In this document: positions 1-6,412 of the stretch, piece after piece | Layout: each line of letters opens with the position of its first letter | Numbering within the stretch: the first letter of the stretch is position 1 | Origin: JAICND01 sp035281425 | GTDB taxonomy: Bacteria; Actinomycetota; Acidimicrobiia; Spongiisociales; ZC4RG35 | Direction of reading: 5' to 3' | Length of the DNA: 12,410 nt | NCBI GenBank assembly: GCA_035281425.1 | Contig: DATEDX010000085.1 | Span: 1-12,410, forward strand | Notes under the pieces: generated by a model | Told to the model about the DNA's origin: nothing | The model's input: the letters and a program-made list of their open reading frames with translations, nothing else | Databases searched by the model: none | Program-made: the position numbers and the translations under genes

Positions 1-702
1 CCCGAAAAGCCCTTTTCGATCGACGCCAATCTCCTCCATGTCTCTTATGAGGGGGGAGTGTTGGAAGATCCCTGGGCGGCTCCCCCGGCGGGGATGTTTC
101 GGATGACCACCGACCCTGAGCATGCTCCCGACCAGCCGGAAACCGTCACAGTCTCTTTCGCCGAGGGCAACCCGGTCGCCATCAACGGGCAGCCACTCGA
201 ACCGGTTGCCCTACTCGAAGAAGCCAACCGCCTCGCCGGCCGCCACGGCGTCGGCCGGGTGGACATCGTCGAGAACCGGTTCGTGGGCATCAAGAGCCGG
301 GGGGTTTACGAGACTCCCGGAGGAACCCTGCTGCATCACGCCCATCGGGCGGTGGAGTCGATCACCCTCGACCGCGAGGTAGCCCATCTCCGCGACGAAC
401 TGGTGCCGCGCTATGCCGAAATGGTCTACAACGGATTCTGGTTCGCTCCCGAGCGTCGGGCCCTTCAGGCCTTCATGGATGACGTCCAGCGCCGGGTCAA
501 CGGTGAGGCCCGTCTCCAACTCTTCAAGGGCTCGGCCATGATCGAGGGACGGCGCTCGGAACAGCACGACCTTTATGACCATGCCACCGCCACTTTCGAA
601 GAAGACGATGTCTACGACCAAGCCGACGCCGCCGGGTTCATCCGCCTCAACGCCCTCCGGCTACGGAGGTTGGGCGAAGACCGGTTGGGGGAGGGCGAGT
701 GA
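1..702 (+). CDS. argG: Argininosuccinate synthase, C-terminal part (5' end outside window)
   Basis: The enzyme condenses citrulline and aspartate with ATP to argininosuccinate, the penultimate step of cytosolic arginine synthesis. The frame is open from base 1 and gives 233 codons, about the last 60% of a roughly 400-residue family. Seen near the left edge is the NLLHVSYEGGVLEDPW stretch; further on come GRVDIVENRFVGIKSRGVYE, TPGGTLLHHAHRA and ESITLDRE, then PRYAEMVYNGFWF, all characteristic of ArgG. The tail ends with the usual VYDQADAAGFIRLNALRLR plus about 12 extra polar residues. The nucleotide-binding N-terminus is not in the window. The stop TGA (700-702) overlaps the GTG start of argH, so the two consecutive enzymes are translationally coupled. 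Identification is very secure; only the start is unknown. Confidence 0.97.
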   Translation, partial: PEKPFSIDANLLHVSYEGGVLEDPWAAPPAGMFRMTTDPEHAPDQPETVTVSFAEGNPVAINGQPLEPVALLEEANRLAGRHGVGRVDIVENRFVGIKSRGVYETPGGTLLHHAHRAVESITLDREVAHLRDELVPRYAEMVYNGFWFAPERRALQAFMDDVQRRVNGEARLQLFKGSAMIEGRRSEQHDLYDHATATFEEDDVYDQADAAGFIRLNALRLRRLGEDRLGEGE

Positions 703-2054
703 CGCTCTGGGGAGGACGGTTCGAGGCCGCCCCCTCCGAGCGACTGTGGAGCTACACCGTCGATTCCGCCGACCGCCGCCTGCTCGCCGTCGACGTGCGC
801 GGTTCGCTGGCTCACGGGGAGATGCTGGCCAAGGTGGGGATCTTGACCGGGGAGGAGTGGGAGGAGATGGAAGCCGGGCTGCGCACCATCCTGGCCGACG
901 CCGCCGATGACACCTTCGAGTTCCTCCCCACCGACGAAGACGTCCATTCGGCCGTCGAGCGTCGCCTGGTCGAACTGGTCGGCGAGGTGGGGGAGAAGCT
1001 GCACACCGGCCGCTCCCGCAATGACCAGATTGCCCTCGACCTTCGCCTCTATCTCCGCCAGGCGGTGGAGGAGCGGGTGGCCGACATCGCTGCCTTCATC
1101 GACGTGCTGTGCGACCAGGCAGAGGCCAACGCCGGCAGCGTGGTGGCTTCCTACACCCACCTCCAGCAGGCACAAGCCATCAGCCTTGGCCACCACCTCC
1201 TCGCCTACGCCTGGATGTTGCGTCGCGATCAGGAACGCCTCACGGATCTAGGGCGACGGCTGCGGGAGTCCCCTCTGGGGGCGGGGGCCAGCGCCGGCTC
1301 CACCCTTCCCCTCGACCCCGCCTACACGGCGTCGCTCCTGGGGTTTGGCTCGACCCTGCCCAACTCGCTTGACGCTGTCTCCTCCCGCGACCTGGTAGCC
1401 GAGTTCGTCTTTGCTTGTGCCCAGGCCATGGTGAACCTGTCAAGGCTGGCGGAAGATTTCATCCTCTGGTCGACCACCGAGTTCGGTTGGGTCACGCTGG
1501 CCGACGCTTACACCACCGGCTCTTCGGCTCTCCCCCACAAAAAGAACCCCGACATCGCCGAGCTGGCCCGGGGCCGGGCGGCAACGACGCTGGGAACCCT
1601 CACCGCCATCCTCGCCCTGCAGAAGGGCCTACCCCTCGCCTACAACCGCGATCTGCAAGAGGACAAGCCGGCGCTCTTCGCCGCCGACGACGCCCTCGGG
1701 ACCACCCTCGGGGCGCTGCGGGGGATGGTGGCCACCGCCCGTTTTCATGCCCCTCCACCATCGTCGTGGACCGCCGCCCTCGATCTGGCCGAGACGCTGG
1801 TGAGGCGGGGAGTGCCCTTCCGCCAGGCCCACGAGGCGGTGGGCCGGTTGGTGGTCAGGCTTCTCGGCGAGGGGCGCACCCTGGCCGGCGCCACCGAATC
1901 CGACCTAGCCGCCGCCGATCCCCGCTTCCAACCCCAAGACCTGGATTGCTGCCGCCCCGATCCCGAGCGCCGTTCTCTACCTGGCTCCGGGTCCCCCCGA
2001 GACGTCCTCCGCCAGATCGCCCTCCTCCGCACCCCGGGTCCCGGAGCCCAGTAG
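699..2054 (+). CDS. argH: Argininosuccinate lyase
   Basis: The enzyme cleaves argininosuccinate to arginine and fumarate, the last step of arginine synthesis; the family is a cytosolic homotetramer of the fumarase/aspartase superfamily. 451 residues, normal length. It begins MTLWGGRF, the typical ArgH start. HTGRSRND (102-109) and SYTHLQQAQ (151-159, general acid/base His154) are present. The superfamily signature reads TGSSALPHKKNPD (273-285) with catalytic Ser276; Leu replaces the common Met of GSSxMP, a mild variant. LPLAYNRDLQEDKPA follows (311-325). The GTG start lies in the 4-base overlap GTGA with argG. No hairpin terminator follows; a heptanucleotide array starts 10 bases after the stop. 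Confidence 0.97.
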   Translation: MTLWGGRFEAAPSERLWSYTVDSADRRLLAVDVRGSLAHGEMLAKVGILTGEEWEEMEAGLRTILADAADDTFEFLPTDEDVHSAVERRLVELVGEVGEKLHTGRSRNDQIALDLRLYLRQAVEERVADIAAFIDVLCDQAEANAGSVVASYTHLQQAQAISLGHHLLAYAWMLRRDQERLTDLGRRLRESPLGAGASAGSTLPLDPAYTASLLGFGSTLPNSLDAVSSRDLVAEFVFACAQAMVNLSRLAEDFILWSTTEFGWVTLADAYTTGSSALPHKKNPDIAELARGRAATTLGTLTAILALQKGLPLAYNRDLQEDKPALFAADDALGTTLGALRGMVATARFHAPPPSSWTAALDLAETLVRRGVPFRQAHEAVGRLVVRLLGEGRTLAGATESDLAAADPRFQPQDLDCCRPDPERRSLPGSGSPRDVLRQIALLRTPGPGAQ

Positions 2055-2064
2055 GGGAGCTCCG

Positions 2065-2127
2065 CTCACGTCTCACGTCTCACGTCTCGCGTCTCGCGTC
2101 TCCCGTCTTCCGTCTTCCGTCTTCCGT
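2065..2127. repeat. Heptanucleotide tandem array, nine units, between convergent argH and CGNR genes
   Basis: Nine contiguous 7-base units: CTCACGT three times (2065-2085), CTCGCGT twice (2086-2099), CTCCCGT once (2100-2106), CTTCCGT three times (2107-2127). Variants are block-ordered, as expected from stepwise slippage plus point mutation. The array fills almost the whole 73-base gap: it begins 10 bases after the argH stop and ends at the base before the minus-strand stop codon of the CGNR gene (CTA at 2128-2130 on the plus strand, itself the start of another unit). No stem-loop plus U-tract terminator is visible for either gene. Short heptanucleotide tandem repeats are known from other bacteria, notably the cyanobacterial STRR class. 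The function here is unknown. Confidence 0.93.
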
Positions 2128-2664
2128 CTAACGGTGCCGGCGACGGAAAGACCGCACCCCTTCCCGGTTGGTACAGCGATCGGAGCAGTGTTTGCGGGAA
2201 TGGTTACGGCTCTGATCGATGAAGACGTCCCGGCAGTCGTCGGCCGAGCAAACCCCGAAGCGGTCGATGCCATGTTTGACCACCAACTCGGCTAAGGCCA
2301 TGCCCGTCACTGCTCCGAACCATCCCGCCACCTCGTCCCGACGGGGAGCGACATGGAGATGGGGGCCCGGGCCATGCACCCCCACGTAGGGGATGGCTTG
2401 GGCTTTGTTGAGGATGGTGTTCACCGCTTTGGCCGCTTCCTCCGGCGAGGACGACTCGAAGACCCTGCGCACCTGCTGGCGGAGAGTTCGGAGGGAGACG
2501 AGGTCGGACTCCTGGGGAGACGGAGCCTCCTCCATCTCCGGGTGGGCGAGCCATTCCTCGACCAAGGAGAGGTCGAGAGTCTCAATGTCATCAACCACGT
2601 CGTAGCTGTTGACCAGGTCGACCGCCAGTTGCAGCGGCCGATCCGTGTAATGAGAGAAGTCCAT
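2128..2664 (-). CDS. CGNR-type zinc-finger protein, putative transcriptional regulator
   Basis: 178 residues from the chosen ATG (2664-2662). The C-terminus carries a four-cysteine zinc-binding motif, C139-x4-C144-x15-C160-x3-C164, with FIDQSRNHSRKHCSDRC between and a basic tail SFRRRHR. This is the CGNR zinc-finger layout, except that the name-giving tetrad reads CTNR (164-167). The first ~120 residues match the usual helical N-terminal region of such proteins. The family is presumed DNA-binding; its ligands are mostly unknown. The start is supported by AAGG six bases upstream and by a well-formed promoter at 2684-2712. A longer version starting TTG at 2712 would begin inside the -35 box. 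The gene is divergent from the small ORF-azlC-azlD unit, suggesting (inference) that it controls that unit and itself. Confidence 0.85.
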   Translation of the reverse strand: MDFSHYTDRPLQLAVDLVNSYDVVDDIETLDLSLVEEWLAHPEMEEAPSPQESDLVSLRTLRQQVRRVFESSSPEEAAKAVNTILNKAQAIPYVGVHGPGPHLHVAPRRDEVAGWFGAVTGMALAELVVKHGIDRFGVCSADDCRDVFIDQSRNHSRKHCSDRCTNREGVRSFRRRHR

Positions 2665-2693
2665 TTGAAACCTTACGAAGAGCAGGGTATCCT
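2665..2693 (+). promoter_or_regulatory. Promoter for the small ORF-azlC-azlD unit
   Basis: -35 TTGAAA (2665-2670), 17-base spacer, -10 TATCCT (2688-2693). The -35 box abuts the CGNR start codon. The two -10 boxes of the opposing promoters share bases 2688-2689, so polymerase cannot occupy both promoters at once. Predicted initiation is near 2700, leaving a leader of about 70 bases before the small ORF. Confidence 0.6.
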
Positions 2694-2712
2694 GTAAGCA
2701 GTAAACGTTCAA
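2684..2712 (-). promoter_or_regulatory. Promoter for the CGNR gene
   Basis: Reading the minus strand: -35 TTGAAC (2712-2707), 17-base spacer, -10 TACCCT (2689-2684). This fits the sigma-70/SigA form (TTGACA-17-TAnnnT). Initiation about 7 bases downstream would give a leader of only about 13 bases that still holds the AAGG ribosome-binding site. It overlaps the opposing promoter at 2665-2693. Confidence 0.6.
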
Positions 2713-2768
2713 ACATACCTTACCACTTCAAGACCCAGAGATCTACCCCTGCGAAAGGGGGTGAAAGC

Positions 2769-2858
2769 ATGAGATCCCTTTTCTTCCTGTTTATGGAGGC
2801 CCTGGCCGCCCGGGCCGAGGCCGATGAGAGAGCCGCCGCCATGCGCCGTAAGGCGTGA
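2769..2858 (+). CDS. Small ORF, 29 codons, translationally coupled to azlC
   Basis: An ATG at 2769 opens a 29-residue frame beginning MRSLFFLFMEALAARAEADE and ending RRKA. Support: a strong Shine-Dalgarno, GGGGGTG (2757-2763), 5-7 bases before the ATG; the stop TGA (2856-2858) shares GTGA with the GTG start of azlC; and a good promoter lies about 70 bases upstream. The product has a hydrophobic, Phe-rich start and an Ala/Arg/Glu-rich, probably helical remainder. It is not recognised as a known family. It has three Leu, no Ile and no Val codons, so it is a poor candidate for a branched-chain amino-acid attenuation leader. A 5-bp GC-rich hairpin (CCCCT 2746-2750 with AGGGG 2756-2760) could mask the ribosome-binding site. 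It could be a real small protein or only a translational initiator for azlC. Confidence 0.65.
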   Translation: MRSLFFLFMEALAARAEADERAAAMRRKA

Positions 2859-3541
2859 CCGGCCGGCGGCCGGAAGTGACGTCCACGACGTCATTCCGCC
2901 GGGGCCTCAGGGACACCGCGCCGCTGGTACCCCCCATCGGGGTCTTCGGTTTTGTCTTTGGGGCCCTGGCTGTTCAGGTAGGCCTCGCTGCCTGGCAAGC
3001 ATTGCTCGCCTCGGTGATCATCCTCAGCGGCGCCGCCCAACTGACCTTGGTCACCTTGCTCGCCGCCGGCCCGGGAGCGGTGCTCATCGCCAGCACCGGC
3101 CTGGCCTTGCGTCATCTCCCCATGTCCGCCACTCTTTCTCACCTGGTCGATCCTGCTCCCTGGTGGCGGCGTCTCCATCTCGCCTGGGTGCTGGTAGACG
3201 AAACCTTCGCCCTCACCCTCAACGCCAGCCGCCGGGGCGAACCGGACTTGGTCGCCTTCAAAAGCGCCGCCGACCTCCTCCTCTATTCCACCTGGATCGT
3301 CACCACCGTCGGTGGCGCCCTCTTCGGCAGCCGGGTCAACATCACCACTCTCGGTCTGGAAGTCACCTTTCCCCTGGTCTTCTTGGGGATGGCGCTGCCC
3401 CTCTTGACCAATCGCCGCCAGTGGGTCACCGCCGCCCTGGCGGTGACGGCCAGCCTCGCTGCTGTCACCTGGCTCCCGGTGGCCTGGCAGGTCTCGGTGG
3501 CAGCTCTAACCGCCGCCGCCCTCGGGAGCCGGGTGAAGTGA
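2855..3541 (+). CDS. azlC: AzlC family protein, large subunit of a branched-chain amino-acid exporter
   Basis: 228 residues, mostly membrane-embedded, the normal AzlC size. AzlC with AzlD forms an inner-membrane permease (AzlCD in Bacillus, YgaZH in E. coli) exporting branched-chain amino acids or analogues. Family landmarks are visible: the N-terminal RRGLRDTAPLVPPIGVFGFV with a Gly-rich first helix, SGAAQLT (58-64, matching the SGxxQ pattern), LRHLPMSATL (85-94, matching the NLRHxLyxxSL region), and VDETFAL (114-120, the conserved DExFAL). The GTG start overlaps the stop of the small ORF; the stop TGA overlaps the azlD GTG. Both 4-base overlaps imply coupled translation. The exact substrate cannot be read from sequence; some family members transport other compounds. 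Confidence 0.9.
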   Translation: MTGRRPEVTSTTSFRRGLRDTAPLVPPIGVFGFVFGALAVQVGLAAWQALLASVIILSGAAQLTLVTLLAAGPGAVLIASTGLALRHLPMSATLSHLVDPAPWWRRLHLAWVLVDETFALTLNASRRGEPDLVAFKSAADLLLYSTWIVTTVGGALFGSRVNITTLGLEVTFPLVFLGMALPLLTNRRQWVTAALAVTASLAAVTWLPVAWQVSVAALTAAALGSRVK

Positions 3542-3837
3542 GCAGCACCCTTCTCATCCTCGCCGTCGCCCTCATCACCTTCACCTCGCGGGCGGTCTTC
3601 ATGCTTCGTCCGGTAGCGGCCGAACGGGTCAAAGAGAGCGGCTTCCTCAATGCTTTTCCGGTGGCTCTCTTCGTCGCCATCGCCACGATCGGTCTGGCCG
3701 CCCCCGAGGGCACCATCGCCGTCGGTCCTAGCCTGGCCGCGGGGTTGGGAGGGCTGGTCTGGCTGGTGCGCAAGTCGATCCTGGCCGTGGTCATCGCCGG
3801 CGTGGCCGCCTACTGGCTGGTGCGCCTCATCACCTGA
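3538..3837 (+). CDS. azlD: AzlD family protein, small subunit of a branched-chain amino-acid exporter
   Basis: 99 residues, almost wholly hydrophobic with three or four membrane helices, the usual AzlD size. The first helix is LLILAVALITFTSRAVFMLR, containing the conserved Thr-x-x-x-Arg-near-Pro layout of this family; then FLNAFPVALFVAIATIGLA, matching the 'PvAv/lfa' helix. The start is the GTG at 3538 in the GTGA overlap with azlC; an in-frame open stretch extends further upstream but lies within azlC. AzlD is expected to be needed together with AzlC for export. The next gene follows after 39 bases with no visible terminator. Confidence 0.88.
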   Translation: MSSTLLILAVALITFTSRAVFMLRPVAAERVKESGFLNAFPVALFVAIATIGLAAPEGTIAVGPSLAAGLGGLVWLVRKSILAVVIAGVAAYWLVRLIT

Positions 3838-3876
3838 GCCTCTAGCCGGCCGTCTCTCTCTACCCTGGGTCACCCC

Positions 3877-4806
3877 GTGCCGCTGATCGCCCTGTGGGCA
3901 TTCCTCGCCACTGCCGCCACCATCGCCGCCTTCTTCGGTCGGTGGTCGCCCCTCCTCGATCTGGTCGCCAACTTCCGGCCTCATCTGGCGGTGCTCACCC
4001 TCTTTCCCGCCTTGGTCGCCGGGGGCAGGCGATGGACCAAAACCGCCCTTCTCGCCGGAGCAGGAACCGTTGTCAACGTGGTGGTGCTGGCCCCGCTGTT
4101 CATACCTCCCCGGCTCGCCGCTCCCCTTCCTCAAACCGTGACCGAGCCCTTCTCCGTGTTGACCTTCAACCTTCTCTCTACCAACGCCAACTACGAGGAG
4201 GTGATCGAGTTCATCCGGGAGGAAGCACCAGACCTGATCCTTCTCCACGAGGTGAGCCAGCCATGGGAGGACGCCCTGGCCCAAGCCGACCTCGACTATG
4301 AGATCACCCGGGGACGGACCGACAGCTTGATCTTCGGGAGTCTGGTTCTCGCCCCTCCCGAAGCCGAGGTGAGGTCGTACGGATTCGCCCGTGACAGTCC
4401 CCGCGCCATCGAGGTGATCCTTCCCTCCGGGGTCGCCGTCCTCGGCATCCATCCGGTGGCCCCCTTCCCCGAGGCCGACACCGAAGCCCGCCGGTTTCAA
4501 TTCGAGTTTGCCGCCCTCTGGGCGCTGGGTCGGGAAGGTCCCCGGGTGATAGCGGGAGACTTCAATGCCACCCCCTGGTCCTATCCCTTCCGCCGGCTTT
4601 CAGCCACCACCGGACTCCGCAACAGCCAACGCGGCTACGGACTGGAGCTGACCTTCCCCGCCGCCTCCCATCCGGTCTTCCAGATCTCCATCGATCACCT
4701 GCTCCATTCCCCCGACCTGGCGGTGATCGATCGCCGCCTGGGGCCTCCCCTCGGGTCCGATCATCTCCCGGTGCTGGTCGAACTGGCGATGATCGAGGGA
4801 AGCTAG
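3877..4806 (+). CDS. Membrane-anchored endonuclease/exonuclease/phosphatase-fold protein
   Basis: 309 residues from GTG 3877. The first ~80 residues hold three hydrophobic helices (about 3-20, 35-50, 57-77), then a catalytic domain with the EEP fold used by Mg-dependent DNases, sphingomyelinases and inositol phosphatases. Catalytic landmarks: VLTFNLLSTN (Asn98), ILLHEVS (Glu125), GIHPVAPFP (His192), VIAGDFNATPW (Asp228, Asn230), IDHLL (Asp273, His274), and GSDHLPV (Asp295, His296). All catalytic positions expected of an active enzyme are present. The membrane-anchored layout with RVIAGDFNATPWS resembles bacterial YafD/VanX-linked-type proteins whose substrate is not established; placement outside the membrane is likely but unproven. 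No strong ribosome-binding site precedes the start. It lies 39 bases after azlD and 10 before the aminopeptidase gene. Confidence 0.85.
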   Translation: MPLIALWAFLATAATIAAFFGRWSPLLDLVANFRPHLAVLTLFPALVAGGRRWTKTALLAGAGTVVNVVVLAPLFIPPRLAAPLPQTVTEPFSVLTFNLLSTNANYEEVIEFIREEAPDLILLHEVSQPWEDALAQADLDYEITRGRTDSLIFGSLVLAPPEAEVRSYGFARDSPRAIEVILPSGVAVLGIHPVAPFPEADTEARRFQFEFAALWALGREGPRVIAGDFNATPWSYPFRRLSATTGLRNSQRGYGLELTFPAASHPVFQISIDHLLHSPDLAVIDRRLGPPLGSDHLPVLVELAMIEGS

Positions 4807-4816
4807 GGTCAGCACC

Positions 4817-6262
4817 ATGCCTGACCGTTTCCACCAGCACCGCCAGGACCTGGCAACCCTCATCGGTCCCGAAGCGGCCGCTTATGTTCCCGCTGCCGGG
4901 GAGACCACCCGCAACGACGATGTCACCCACGAGTTCCGCCAGGACTCCTCCTTCTTTTTTCTCACCGGCTTCGACGAGCCCGATGCCGTCGCCCTCGTGG
5001 TCCCCGGACACCCTCAAGGGGACTACCACCTCTTTGTGCGACCCCGGGACCGCGAGATGGAGATCTGGAATGGGATCCGAGCCGGGGTGGAAGGGGCCCG
5101 CGAGCGATACCAAGCCGACCGGGCCTATGACCTCTCCGAACTCGACAATCAGCTGGCGCCGCTCCTGGCCGGGCGCTCGACGGTCTACTACCGCAGCGGC
5201 CAGACGGCCCACGACTCCCGGCTCACCGGCTTGGTGGCCAAGGCACGCAATTATCGGTCCCGCACCGGCAAGCTGCTTCCCACCACCATTGCCGACCTCT
5301 CCGGACCGCTTTCCGATCTCCGCCTGCGCAAGCGGCCCGAAGAAGTCGAGAGCCTCCGGGCCGCTTGTGAACTCTCCTTGGAAGGTCACCGGGAGGCGAT
5401 GCGTTACGCTCGGCCCGGGTTGTCCGAGCGCCAGGTGCAGGCCGCCATGGAGTTCATCTGGCGGGAGGGCGGATCTCCCCGCAACGGCTATCCATCCATC
5501 GTCGCCTCGGGTCCCAATGCCTGCATCCTTCACTACGTCCAAAACGATCGGCTGATAGAGGAGGGCGACCTGGTCTTGATCGACGCCGCCTGCGAGATGG
5601 ACTATTTCTCCGCCGACATCACCCGCACCTTTCCCGCCGGTGGTTCATTCAGTGGACCGCAGGCGGCGGTCTATGAGGTGGTGCTGGCAGCGCAGATGGC
5701 CGCCATCCATCAGGCCCGCCCCGGCGCCACCATGCGCGACCTCCACGAGACGGCCAAGCGGGTACTCACCGAAGGTCTGATCGATTTGAAGCTGCTGCCT
5801 CGGGGGCTGGAGGATTCGCTGGCCATGCATCACTACCGCGAGTTCTATATGCACGGCACCGGTCACTGGTTGGGGATGGACGTGCACGACGCCGGCAGCT
5901 ACCGGGTGGAGGGAAAGCCCCGCGAGTTCGAACCGGGAATGATCTTCACGGTCGAGCCAGGGCTCTACATCGATCAGCGCGAAGAGATCGAACTCCCACT
6001 CTTGGAGTACGACTTCGAACAATGGAGCGAGCGGATCCTGCTCGAGGGCGCCGCCGCCAAGAAAGAGCTCGACGACCTCAAAGCTGGAGCCGAGAAGGTG
6101 ACCCATCCCCTCCCGGAACCGTTCCGGGGAATCGGGGTCCGGATCGAAGACGACATCCTCATCAATACCGACGGCCACGAGAATCTGACCGCCCGCCTTC
6201 CCCGCGAGATCGACGAGGTCGAAGCCCTCTGCGCCGAAACGTCCTGGCTCTTCCGCTCCTGA
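4817..6262 (+). CDS. pepP: Xaa-Pro aminopeptidase (aminopeptidase P, M24B)
   Basis: The enzyme releases an N-terminal residue before proline using two Mn ions; cytosolic, no signal peptide. 481 residues: N-terminal AMP_N domain (about 1-140; QDSSFFFLTGFDEPDAV is typical) and a pita-bread catalytic domain (about 170-460). All five metal ligands are seen: Asp256 and Asp267 (VLIDAACEMDYFSADITRTF), His350 in HGTGHWLGMDVHD, Glu380 (FTVEPGLYI) and Glu444 (GIGVRIEDDIL). The catalytic histidines 346 and 357 are also present. The stretch between Glu380 and Glu444 is about 40 residues longer than in E. coli PepP and rich in Glu/Lys/Leu, probably a surface insertion. The gene starts 10 bases after the preceding gene, probably the same transcript. 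The stop overlaps the first base pairs of a palindromic repeat locus. Confidence 0.95.
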   Translation: MPDRFHQHRQDLATLIGPEAAAYVPAAGETTRNDDVTHEFRQDSSFFFLTGFDEPDAVALVVPGHPQGDYHLFVRPRDREMEIWNGIRAGVEGARERYQADRAYDLSELDNQLAPLLAGRSTVYYRSGQTAHDSRLTGLVAKARNYRSRTGKLLPTTIADLSGPLSDLRLRKRPEEVESLRAACELSLEGHREAMRYARPGLSERQVQAAMEFIWREGGSPRNGYPSIVASGPNACILHYVQNDRLIEEGDLVLIDAACEMDYFSADITRTFPAGGSFSGPQAAVYEVVLAAQMAAIHQARPGATMRDLHETAKRVLTEGLIDLKLLPRGLEDSLAMHHYREFYMHGTGHWLGMDVHDAGSYRVEGKPREFEPGMIFTVEPGLYIDQREEIELPLLEYDFEQWSERILLEGAAAKKELDDLKAGAEKVTHPLPEPFRGIGVRIEDDILINTDGHENLTARLPREIDEVEALCAETSWLFRS

Positions 6263-6360
6263 TCACCCCCAACCCCGGGTTGCAGGTGCTCTCTGCGATC
6301 ACCCCGAACCCGGGGTTGCAGGTGCTCTCTCTGATCACCTCGAACCTCGGGTGGGGAGTG
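6261..6360. repeat. Tandem 36-base-period palindromic repeats, three copies, locus 1
   Basis: Three copies spaced exactly 36 bases. Their 11-base cores are AACCCCGGGTT (6271-6281), AACCCGGGGTT (6307-6317) and a decayed AACCTCGGGTG (6343-6353). The first two sit in a 25-base imperfect dyad of the form CACC-N3-core-N3-GGTG, preceded by GATCA. They directly follow the pepP stop and fill most of the 150-base gap before the next gene. The same family occurs at 9785-9901. In one frame the units read as a repeated NPGLQV-containing peptide, but no plausible gene carries it. They could be protein-binding sites, folded RNA elements, or REP-like dispersed repeats. Confidence 0.9.
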
Positions 6361-6368
6361 AGGAGGGA

Positions 6369-6382
6369 CCCCGGATCCGGGG
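6369..6382. repeat. Perfect 14-base palindrome upstream of the AtuA-family gene
   Basis: CCCCGGATCCGGGG is fully self-complementary, with no loop, 30 bases before the AtuA-family start codon and 15 bases before a possible -10 box. The spacing would suit an operator, but in a GC-rich genome a GC palindrome of this size can be fortuitous. Confidence 0.5.
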
Positions 6383-6397
6383 GATGACCCACCCGCG

Positions 6398-6403
6398 TAT
6401 CCT
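6398..6403 (+). promoter_or_regulatory. Possible -10 box for leaderless transcription of the AtuA-family gene
   Basis: TATCCT ends 9 bases before the ATG at 6413 and there is no Shine-Dalgarno in the intervening bases. A TAnnnT box at this distance is the usual pattern for leaderless mRNAs in Actinomycetota. No convincing -35 is seen. It is identical to the -10 of the azl promoter. Confidence 0.4.
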
Positions 6404-6412
6404 CGCCGTGCC

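Noticed and set aside
1415..2131. 238-codon plus-strand open frame over the end of argH
   Set aside because: This frame is out of phase with a well-conserved argH, Pro/Arg/Gly-rich, and ends in the heptad array.
2353..2697. Plus-strand frame opposite the CGNR gene
   Set aside because: The minus-strand gene has the zinc-finger motif, ribosome-binding site and promoter; this frame has none.
2769..2858. Branched-chain amino-acid attenuation leader peptide
   Set aside because: The peptide has only three Leu codons and no Ile or Val, and no terminator/antiterminator pair is seen before azlC.
3283..4500. 405-codon open frame on the minus strand
   Set aside because: It lies opposite azlC, azlD and the EEP gene, is Gly/Glu/Asp/His-rich without domain sense, and is a typical high-GC antisense shadow.
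4562..5542. 326-codon open frame on the minus strand
   Set aside because: It is antisense to the EEP and pepP genes, which have complete catalytic motifs. Its Gly/Arg-rich translation has no recognisable domain.
6261..6360. CRISPR array
   Set aside because: The period is only 34-36 bases, with no room for unique spacers of usual length. The units repeat almost throughout, and no cas gene is near; the same holds for 9785-9901.
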